Shown piece after piece: positions 1 to 5,650 of a DNA stretch of 9,792 nucleotides; position 1 is the stretch's first letter, and each line of letters starts with the position of its first letter. The notes under the pieces are model-generated. The model ran no database searches. It was not told the DNA's origin and saw only the letters and a list, made by a program, of their open reading frames with translations. Source of the stretch: Anaerolineaceae bacterium (GTDB taxonomy: Bacteria; Chloroflexota; Anaerolineae; Anaerolineales; Anaerolineaceae); NCBI GenBank assembly GCA_028714615.1, contig JAQTMA010000152.1:1-9792 (forward strand), written 5' to 3'. Position numbers and translations under genes: made by a program.

Positions 1-776
1 TCGCTGAGCTTCTCCGGGAGGGGAACATCGCCGCGCAGGCTGGCTAATTGCCTGTAGAGGAGTGCTGCTCCCCGGTGTTGCGCCAGGCTCTCGGCCAAGC
101 GTGCGGCCCGCCCGGCTGCCAGCCCCCATTGCTGCGGATCGGCCGGGATGCCCTCGAGGTGGTCAAACTGTGAAAGCACGGCTGAGGCAGATTTCGCCCC
201 CCAACCTGGAATACCAGGGTAGCCGTCCGCAGAATCACCCACCAACGCCAGCCAGTCCGGGATGGAGTGCGGGCGTACCCCGAACTTCTCCAGCACACCA
301 ACCTCATCGAGCACAATGTCGCGCCGGCGATCCCAGCAGACGATCCGGTTGCCGGAAACAAGCTGCGTCAAATCCTTGTCTGGCGAGCAGATGACGATCT
401 GTTCGACGGTCTTCTCTTCCTTGAAACGCAGGGCAGCGGTGGCCAAAGCATCGTCGGCCTCGAACTCCAGCATGGACCAAACGACGAGCCCCAGCGCCGA
501 AACAGCCTCTTCGGCCAACGGGAATTGGGCGATGAGGTCAGGATCGACGCCTGCACCGGTTTTGTAGCCAGAGAAAAGGACGTTGCGGAAGGACTCGATG
601 ACGTGGTCGAAGGCAACCCCGACGTGGGTCGCTTCCGGCTGCGCCAAGAGCATAAGCAGGCTCCTCAACAGGCCGAGGGTCGCCCCGACCTCCCGACCAT
701 CCAAAGCCTTCCGCGGAGGAGCGCCGAAGTGGTTGCGGAAAAGCTCGTACGTGCCATCAACCAGGTAGGTTTTCAT
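1..776 (-). CDS. 5'-3' exonuclease / flap endonuclease (PIN-like plus H3TH), 3' end missing
   Basis: Reading the minus strand from the ATG at 776-774 gives 258 open codons with no stop before the window edge. The protein begins MKTYLVDGTYELFRNHFG, the usual first acidic motif (D7) of the FEN/PolI 5'-nuclease family. It continues with FDH..ESFRN..FSGYKTG (57-74), the metal-binding EFEADD (104-109), CSPDKDLTQLV (130-140) and the helix-hairpin-helix GDSADGYPGIPGWGAK (180-195). These are the metal-ligand and DNA-binding motifs in the family order. Such enzymes remove 5' flaps and RNA primers in replication and repair. The ending RQLASLRGDVPLPEKL resembles stand-alone bacterial exonucleases of about 300 residues more than the N-terminus of DNA polymerase I, but the truncation leaves this open. 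An AGGAAGGA ribosome site (792-785) lies 8 nt before the ATG. It is divergent from the MNT/HEPN pair. Confidence 0.88.
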   Translation of the reverse strand, partial: MKTYLVDGTYELFRNHFGAPPRKALDGREVGATLGLLRSLLMLLAQPEATHVGVAFDHVIESFRNVLFSGYKTGAGVDPDLIAQFPLAEEAVSALGLVVWSMLEFEADDALATAALRFKEEKTVEQIVICSPDKDLTQLVSGNRIVCWDRRRDIVLDEVGVLEKFGVRPHSIPDWLALVGDSADGYPGIPGWGAKSASAVLSQFDHLEGIPADPQQWGLAAGRAARLAESLAQHRGAALLYRQLASLRGDVPLPEKLS

Positions 777-835
777 TAAGATTGTCCTTCCTCGAGCCAA
801 CAAACCTAGCTACTCACTAATTCGTTTTTGGAACA

Positions 836-863
836 CTTACACGAAGGCATCTCATTGTATAAT
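836..863 (+). promoter_or_regulatory. Probable sigma-70-type promoter of the MNT/HEPN cassette
   Basis: A perfect TATAAT lies at 858-863, preceded after a 16-nt spacer by CTTACA (836-841, four of six bases of the -35 consensus). Transcription would start near 870, leaving a leader of about 23 nt that contains GGAG (884-887), 5 nt before the ATG at 893. The remainder of the 777-892 gap holds the ribosome site of the divergent exonuclease gene. No convincing minus-strand promoter box was found there. The -10 region is very AT-rich compared with its surroundings. Confidence 0.55.
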
Positions 864-892
864 ATTATTGGCGACTTTCTCCCGGAGAAACC

Positions 893-1261
893 ATGGCCTC
901 TCAAATTGCACCATCTCAGATGGAGCGGTACCGTCAAACAGCTCGCGAACGCGAGGAGATTCTGCGAGTCCAACTCGAGGTACGCAAGCAGCGCGCCTGG
1001 ATCGTCGCCCGGCAAGCAGCGCATATTCTCAAAGAGGAATTTGGCGCAAGCCGGGTGGTTGTGTTTGGCTCACTACTTCACGCAGGGCGTTTTCATCACA
1101 GCTCAGATGTTGACCTGGCAGTCTGGGGAATTCAACATTATTTTCGCGCGGTTTCCTGGCTTCTTGATATCGATCCCGAGATTAAGGTTGATCTTGTCCC
1201 GGTTGAAGATGCCCGCCCAGGAATTGTAGAAACCATTCAACAAGAGGGGGTAGATTTGTGA
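893..1261 (+). CDS. MNT-domain nucleotidyltransferase (antitoxin-type partner of the HEPN protein)
   Basis: This 122-residue protein has a charged helical N-terminus (about 10-50) followed by the nucleotidyltransferase core: VVVFGSLLHAGRFHHSSDVDLAVWG at about 55-79, with G59-S60 and the metal-binding pair D72 and D74, and a third acidic residue D100 in VDLVPV. That is the complete triad of a minimal pol-beta-type nucleotidyltransferase. The spacing between GS and DxD is 11 residues, one more than in classical MntA, but the SDVDLAVWGI ending is typical of an MNT subtype I recognise from cyanobacteria. In characterised MntA/HepT pairs the MNT protein transfers AMP to a tyrosine of the HEPN RNase and neutralises it; the same role is inferred here. 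The start has GGAG 5 nt upstream. The stop overlaps the next start by 4 nt, implying translational coupling. Confidence 0.85.
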   Translation: MASQIAPSQMERYRQTAREREEILRVQLEVRKQRAWIVARQAAHILKEEFGASRVVVFGSLLHAGRFHHSSDVDLAVWGIQHYFRAVSWLLDIDPEIKVDLVPVEDARPGIVETIQQEGVDL

Positions 1262-1767
1262 GCGAACCGATCGCTTTAGCAGGACGGATTCGCGCCTATC
1301 TTGAAGACCTCGAAATGGTCGTTGACCGTTCGGTGTTGTTAAGCACCAAGGCATTACAATCCGGAGACGATGGCTACTGGGATGGAGTCGCTTTGAACTT
1401 GCATAGCTTTTATGGCGCAACAGAAAGAATCTTTGAGGACATCGCCCGTACGATCGATGGGAGTGTACCCTCTGGCCCCGATTGGCATCTCGGACTACTG
1501 GTTCAGATGTCGACAGAACTAATGGGACGACGCCCTGCGGTTATTTCACTCAAATTACGTGAAGGATTGGATGAATATCGAGGATTCAGACATGTAGTTC
1601 GGAATGTATACGCCTTCAATTTTCGGCCTTCCCGGCTGAAAGAGCTTGTCGACACCTTGCCTGGTTGCTTCGATTATTTACAGAACGATTTACGCATCTT
1701 CGCCCAATTCCTTGAGTCACTGGCGCCTTCATCGTCAATACAATCAGGGCAACTACCCCACGATTGA
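1258..1767 (+). CDS. HEPN / HepT-like protein (putative RNase toxin)
   Basis: A GTG start at 1258 overlaps the MNT stop (GTGA), giving 169 residues. The sequence is all-helical in character, with LNLHSFYGATERIFEDIA at about 47-63 and the conserved block EYRGFRHVVRNVYAFNF at 107-122. This matches the HepT-like family that partners MNT proteins in cyanobacteria and Chloroflexota. The canonical HEPN RNase motif is R-x4-6-H followed by a tyrosine. Here the basic and aromatic residues are R111, H112, R115 and Y118, and the expected histidine position after R115-N is occupied by F120. Activity may therefore depend on the shifted FRH residues or may be altered. The gene is convergent with, and overlaps by 15 nt, the 3' end of the sensor kinase gene, and no terminator hairpin is visible between them. 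Function as a toxin is inferred from family and pairing. Confidence 0.78.
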   Translation: MSEPIALAGRIRAYLEDLEMVVDRSVLLSTKALQSGDDGYWDGVALNLHSFYGATERIFEDIARTIDGSVPSGPDWHLGLLVQMSTELMGRRPAVISLKLREGLDEYRGFRHVVRNVYAFNFRPSRLKELVDTLPGCFDYLQNDLRIFAQFLESLAPSSSIQSGQLPHD

Positions 1768-3498
1768 ATTCCGCCGCACCGTGATCGTTGTCCCCTGTCC
1801 CGGTTTCGACTGGATGCTCAAATGCGCCCCGATCAGTTCGGCGCGTTCGTAGAGCCCCAGCAATCCATAATGGCCCTGCCGGGCATACCCATCCGGGGTG
1901 AGGGGCAGCACAAATCCATTCCCGTCATCCCGCACGGTCATTTGGAGCCGGTCCTGGCCAAATTCGACCACCAGCCAGGCCTGGCTGGCCCGCGCATGGC
2001 GCACGATGTTGCTCAACGCTTCTTGCGCCATCCGGTAGAGCGCCATTTCGACGTCCGGCGCCAGGCGGCATTCCGTCCCGCTGGTGGTCATCTGCACGGT
2101 GAGCCCATGGTTTTGCTGGACCTCGCTGGCTAGCATGTTCAAAGAGGCAACCAGTCCCAGGTCCTCCAGGTAGATCGGCCGCAGTCCGCGCACCATGCGG
2201 CGTAAATTGACCATCGTCTGCTGCACCAGTTTCTCGACGCCCTCCAGCGAGGTTTGCTCTTGCAGTTTGCCGGTCTTGAGATTGGCCAATTGGATTCTCT
2301 GGTTGATCGCAATCAACGCTTGCAGGGTGTCATCGTGAAGCTCGCGCGCCAGGCTGCGGCGCTCATTTTCAACCCCGGCCGTGATCGCGCCGATGTAACT
2401 GTGCAAGCTATCCTGGGCCTCTTGTAACCGTTCCGCCATCTCTGCGAGCCGAGACTGGAGGTTTTGGATTTCGGGTACACCTCCGACCGGCTTCCGGATC
2501 GACCCAAAATCTCCCTGAGCCAGCTCGCCGGCGCGCGATTCCAACGCTTTCAACGGCTGCACGATCTGGTGCAAGCCGAACCACAAGGCGATGATCATTA
2601 GCAAAACGACCGGGACAAGAACCAGGGGGGCCAACTGGGTCGTCTGGAGCAACGGGCCGGCAATGCTTTCCCAGGGCTCCTCCAACACCAGTCCCCAACC
2701 CACCCGCTGGATGGGGCTGAACGCGACGACATGCTCGCCCTGGCTGGTCGGGTAATAATTGATGCCACTCTCTCCCCGCAATGCGCTCTCGGATCCGGGG
2801 TGCGCCGCTGGATTTTCTTGAGGAACCAGACTCCCGATTTGGTAGATGACCTGGTCCTGGGGGGTGATGACCCAGGCAGCGATCTGGCTGGCGCCGATCA
2901 TGTCTTTCAGGGTGAGCTGGACGATCACGTCCGGGGAAAAGGCGCCAACCATGAGATCTCCTTGGGGAGTGGGGGCTGCGATGAAGGAGATGAAGGCGTG
3001 ACGCTTATCGTCAGGAAACACTGGGGAAAATTGAGCGCCGGTTTTGCTCTTTTGAAGAAAACTCACCCAACTTGCCAGGGTGGCGGCGGATTCTCGATCC
3101 ACCCACCCGGAAACATTCTGGTTCGAGGCGAGCAAGCTGCCGTCTGAAGCAAATAGCGCCACCCCCCGGTCAAAACTGGAGACGGCCACCTGATTGGAAT
3201 GAACAACATCCGTGAAAGTCTCCCCCGATCGTGAGGCTTCGGCCAGCATCTCGATACTGGCTTCCTGGTGAAAGAAGGATTGGTCCAGGCTGCTGGCGGC
3301 GGCTCGCACAGTGTGCAAATCGCGGTCGCCCACCAGCGAGCGCATGGCCTGGTTGTGTAATCCAACGCTCCCAAACGTCACCGCCAATAGTAAAATCGTG
3401 AGGGGCAGGACAACCAACACAAACAGTTGCAGCGTCACCCCTTGCCATAGCCGGCGAGAAAATCGCGGTTGGGATGGATCGGCCGGCGGCTGGGTCAT
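1753..3498 (-). CDS. Membrane sensor histidine kinase, Cache-HAMP-HisKA_3-HATPase (NarX/LiaS/DesK class)
   Basis: This 581-residue kinase has a first transmembrane helix at about 21-43. A large extracytoplasmic region of about 45-285 looks like a Cache domain (RGVALFASDGSLLASNQN at 111-128 and AAWVITPQDQVIYQIGS at 207-223). A second helix lies at about 289-309 and a HAMP segment at about 310-365. The HisKA_3 dimerisation domain carries the phospho-acceptor H388 in ARELHDDT, and the ATPase domain has N-box residue N497 (EALSNIVRHA), DDGNGF (524-529) and GHYGLLGLYERA (542-553). All catalytic elements are present. The ligand is unknown. ATG and the regulator's stop overlap as ATGA (3498-3495), so kinase and regulator form one operon with the regulator first. 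Its position divergent from the cytochrome genes suggests it senses a redox-related or extracellular cue and controls that operon; this is inference. Confidence 0.93.
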   Translation of the reverse strand: MTQPPADPSQPRFSRRLWQGVTLQLFVLVVLPLTILLLAVTFGSVGLHNQAMRSLVGDRDLHTVRAAASSLDQSFFHQEASIEMLAEASRSGETFTDVVHSNQVAVSSFDRGVALFASDGSLLASNQNVSGWVDRESAATLASWVSFLQKSKTGAQFSPVFPDDKRHAFISFIAAPTPQGDLMVGAFSPDVIVQLTLKDMIGASQIAAWVITPQDQVIYQIGSLVPQENPAAHPGSESALRGESGINYYPTSQGEHVVAFSPIQRVGWGLVLEEPWESIAGPLLQTTQLAPLVLVPVVLLMIIALWFGLHQIVQPLKALESRAGELAQGDFGSIRKPVGGVPEIQNLQSRLAEMAERLQEAQDSLHSYIGAITAGVENERRSLARELHDDTLQALIAINQRIQLANLKTGKLQEQTSLEGVEKLVQQTMVNLRRMVRGLRPIYLEDLGLVASLNMLASEVQQNHGLTVQMTTSGTECRLAPDVEMALYRMAQEALSNIVRHARASQAWLVVEFGQDRLQMTVRDDGNGFVLPLTPDGYARQGHYGLLGLYERAELIGAHLSIQSKPGQGTTITVRRNSIVG

Positions 3499-4178
3499 TT
3501 CGGATCGAGGTGCGCCAGGCTGGGGGAAATCAAGCCAATCGAGACCGCCCGCATGACGGCTTCCGTCCGGCTCGCAGCCTGTAATTTCTCGAAGATACGC
3601 GCCAGGTGGTTTTGCACCGTTCGCTCGCTGATCCCGAGTTGCACACCGATGGCTTTATTAGTGAATCCTTTCCCAGCCAGCGTCAGCGCTTCGAGTTCCC
3701 GGTGAGTCAACGGCTCCAGGGAAGTATCCGCCGGGCCACCGGCGATCCGCGCCATCAACTTGTGGGTGAGTGAAGCGTCAAGGACGGATTTCCCCAGGTG
3801 AACGTCCCGGACGGCCTGGATGATGTCGCGGGGGTCGGCGGTTTTTAACACATAGCCGTTAGCGCCAGCCTGCAGGACGGCTTTGATATAGGGGTCGTCG
3901 TCGTACGCGGTCAGAACCAGGAGGCCGACGGAAAGATGCTGACTGCGCGCCCACCGGGTCACGTCGATCCCGCTCTTTTTGGGCATCTGGATATCCAGGA
4001 CAGCCACATCCGGTAGGTTTTGCTCGATGAGTCGGATCGCTTCTTCGCCGTCGCCCGCCTCGGCGGTGACGACAATCCCTCCGGACTGCTCCAGGAACTG
4101 GCGAATGCCGGCCCGCACCACCGCGTGATCATCGGCGAGAAGCACCCGGATCGGGTTGTGGTCATTGTTTTCATTCAT
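3495..4178 (-). CDS. NarL/FixJ-family response regulator (REC plus LuxR-type HTH)
   Basis: From the ATG at 4178 the protein has 227 residues. The receiver domain (about 9-128) has acidic pocket D16-D17, phospho-acceptor D62 in VLDIQMP, T90 in LVLTAYD and K112 in GYVLK. The C-terminal LuxR-type helix-turn-helix includes LTHRELEALTLAGKGFTNKAIG followed by GISERTVQNHLARIFEKL, with the typical recognition helix. It would bind DNA as a dimer after phosphorylation by the adjacent kinase. An alternative in-frame ATG at 4220 would add 14 residues (MFIDERLNNQYNTG), but it lies upstream of a TATAAT box, adds nothing conserved and lacks a ribosome site, so I prefer 4178. No Shine-Dalgarno precedes 4178 either. 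The promoter spacing places the predicted +1 on the A of this ATG, consistent with a leaderless message. Confidence 0.93.
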   Translation of the reverse strand: MNENNDHNPIRVLLADDHAVVRAGIRQFLEQSGGIVVTAEAGDGEEAIRLIEQNLPDVAVLDIQMPKKSGIDVTRWARSQHLSVGLLVLTAYDDDPYIKAVLQAGANGYVLKTADPRDIIQAVRDVHLGKSVLDASLTHKLMARIAGGPADTSLEPLTHRELEALTLAGKGFTNKAIGVQLGISERTVQNHLARIFEKLQAASRTEAVMRAVSIGLISPSLAHLDPK

Positions 4179-4184
4179 GCCTGT

Positions 4185-4213
4185 ATTATACTGATTGTTG
4201 AGCCGTTCATCGA
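4185..4213 (-). promoter_or_regulatory. Probable promoter of the two-component operon, leaderless layout
   Basis: On the minus strand a perfect TATAAT occupies 4190-4185. With a 17-nt spacer, the -35 position falls on TCGATG (4213-4208), which matches only three of six consensus bases. Counting from the -10 box, +1 would be 4178, the A of the regulator's preferred start codon. The weak -35 overlaps a 14-bp palindrome, consistent with activator dependence or autoregulation. Confidence 0.5.
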
Positions 4214-4218
4214 TGAAC
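4205..4218. promoter_or_regulatory. 14-bp perfect palindrome, candidate operator
   Basis: GTTCATCGATGAAC is identical to its reverse complement over all 14 bases. It lies in the divergent control region, over the -35 position of the two-component promoter and about 95 bp upstream of the -10 of the cytochrome operon. A dimeric LuxR-type regulator is encoded immediately beside it, so it is a reasonable candidate binding site. No second copy was noticed in the window, and the binding protein is inferred only from position. Confidence 0.4.
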
Positions 4219-4272
4219 ATGCCGCAAATTGATTAATCGCGGATGGCGCGCTTATCATTTTTGCAAGGCCGA

Positions 4273-4307
4273 TTATCTGATAAAAGCGGTACAATACGGG
4301 CTATAAT
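4273..4307 (+). promoter_or_regulatory. Probable promoter of the cytochrome operon with an adjoining inverted repeat
   Basis: TATAAT at 4302-4307 predicts a start near 4314 and a leader of about 26 nt before the ATG at 4340. No good -35 is present at 16-18 nt; CTGATA (4277-4282) matches four of six bases but at a 19-nt spacing. An inverted repeat TTATC-T-GATAA (4273-4283) covers exactly this zone, as expected of a promoter that needs an activator. A second possible -10, TACAAT (4290-4295), is nearby. GATTAATC (4231-4238), another short palindrome, also lies in this gap. Confidence 0.45.
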
Positions 4308-4339
4308 CTTACTGACTTCTGGCGGCAACCTGTCTCGCG

Positions 4340-5644
4340 ATGGGAGAAATCTCGTTTGATGACACGCCGCTCACGAAAAGTCCGTTCCCCGTTTTCACTC
4401 AATTAAGCCCGGTTTCCTTCGGAATGAGACGACGACTTCCTTATTTCACGCCTGCATCTATCGCCTTCACCCTGCTCCTCTTTTTCGGTATAGGGTTCGC
4501 CGTCTGGAAAGCCGGTGGTCTTGTCATTAACCCGGGAGCCGTCAGTGCGAAATCTCAAGCGGGCGTCGTTCTCGAAGGCTTTGCTTCCCACGTGGATTTC
4601 GAAAAACAATGCGTCCTCTGCCACCAGCCTCTCACGAGTCCCCAGGCAGACTTGTGTTTGGGCTGCCATCAAAGCGTAAAGCGGCAAGTCAACGCCCGCG
4701 CCGGTTTCCATGGAAGCCTACCCACTGGCCGGCAGTGCGCCGCCTGTCACCGCGAGCATCAAGGCCGCCAATTCGACCCCACCGGGTTCGCCCTGGCCGG
4801 CTTCAACCACACCCAAACCCGCTTTCCGTTGACCGGTAAACACCTGCAGACGGCCTGTGCAGAATGCCATTCTGCCAGCCAGTACCGGAAATCTTCCATT
4901 GAATGCGTCGCCTGCCACAGCGACCCGAAAGAGCACACCGGGGTGTTCGAAGCGGCTTGCGCCGCCTGCCACAGCACGGATGCCTGGAAACCCGCTTCGG
5001 TGCACGGTGCGGTCTTCGACCATGCCAAGACGGCTTTCCAGCTCACCCGCCACACGCTCGATTACGCCCACCAGCCAATCTCATGCGCGGGCTGCCACCG
5101 CACCGGGGTGATTTCTGTCGACCAGCAGGCGACCTGTACGAGCTGCCATACCCAACAAGACCGAGCCTTTATGGAAAAGCACCAGAGCCATTACGGCGCC
5201 GACTGTTTGAGTTGCCACGATGGCGTCGACCGCATGGTACCCTTTGAACACGCCAGCTTCTTCCCCCTGGATGGGGCTCACGAGAAAGCAGCTTGCGGTA
5301 GCTGCCACGCCGACCAGAAATTCACGGGGACACCCACCGAATGCACCAGGTGCCACGCCGACGCCAAGATGCATGCGGGCGTTTTTGGCAATCAGTGCCA
5401 GGCCTGCCACACCACCGCCGCCTGGACGCCCGCTCATCTTTGGCTGCACACCTTTCCGCTCAACCACGGCGGGCAAGGGGAACAAACCTGCCAGACCTGC
5501 CACACCAAAACCTATGCGGACTACACCTGCATCAGTTGCCACGATCACCAACCCGATGAGCTCGCAGCCAGCCACGCTCCCCTGGGCATCCCGGCTGCGG
5601 ATTATCCGAAGTGTGACGTCTGTCACCCAGAAGGGAAGAAGTAA
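4340..5644 (+). CDS. Multihaem cytochrome c with 15 CxxCH motifs, N-terminal membrane anchor
   Basis: This 434-residue protein has 15 CxxCH c-haem sites, with first cysteines at 91, 106, 133, 173, 189, 207, 249, 266, 289, 319, 335, 353, 384, 397 and 425. Many further histidines (for example in FNH, FDH, GKH) could be distal ligands, suggesting low-potential bis-His haems. A hydrophobic segment at about 38-57 after MRRR is either a signal anchor or a signal peptide, with a weak possible cleavage after AVSA at 67-70. The haem part therefore lies outside the cytoplasmic membrane. The start is uncertain: ATG 4340 has no clear ribosome site, and ATG 4424 (MRRRLPYF) would give 406 residues and a more usual signal. 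Segments such as FFPLDGAHEKAACGSCH resemble cytochrome c3/c7-type modules. It is the first gene of a five-gene operon, 6 nt before the next cytochrome. A role in electron relay is well supported; the partner is unknown. Confidence 0.93.
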   Translation: MGEISFDDTPLTKSPFPVFTQLSPVSFGMRRRLPYFTPASIAFTLLLFFGIGFAVWKAGGLVINPGAVSAKSQAGVVLEGFASHVDFEKQCVLCHQPLTSPQADLCLGCHQSVKRQVNARAGFHGSLPTGRQCAACHREHQGRQFDPTGFALAGFNHTQTRFPLTGKHLQTACAECHSASQYRKSSIECVACHSDPKEHTGVFEAACAACHSTDAWKPASVHGAVFDHAKTAFQLTRHTLDYAHQPISCAGCHRTGVISVDQQATCTSCHTQQDRAFMEKHQSHYGADCLSCHDGVDRMVPFEHASFFPLDGAHEKAACGSCHADQKFTGTPTECTRCHADAKMHAGVFGNQCQACHTTAAWTPAHLWLHTFPLNHGGQGEQTCQTCHTKTYADYTCISCHDHQPDELAASHAPLGIPAADYPKCDVCHPEGKK

Positions 5645-5650
5645 CCACCA

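Noticed and set aside
44..779. Plus-strand open frames opposite the exonuclease gene
   Set aside because: The minus-strand frame holds all the FEN-family motifs in order. The plus-strand frames are Arg/Ser/Pro-rich shadows.
1753..4178. Naming the two-component system NarXL
   Set aside because: The architecture fits the class, but no NarX P-box or nitrate-sensor sequence is visible and the ligand cannot be inferred.
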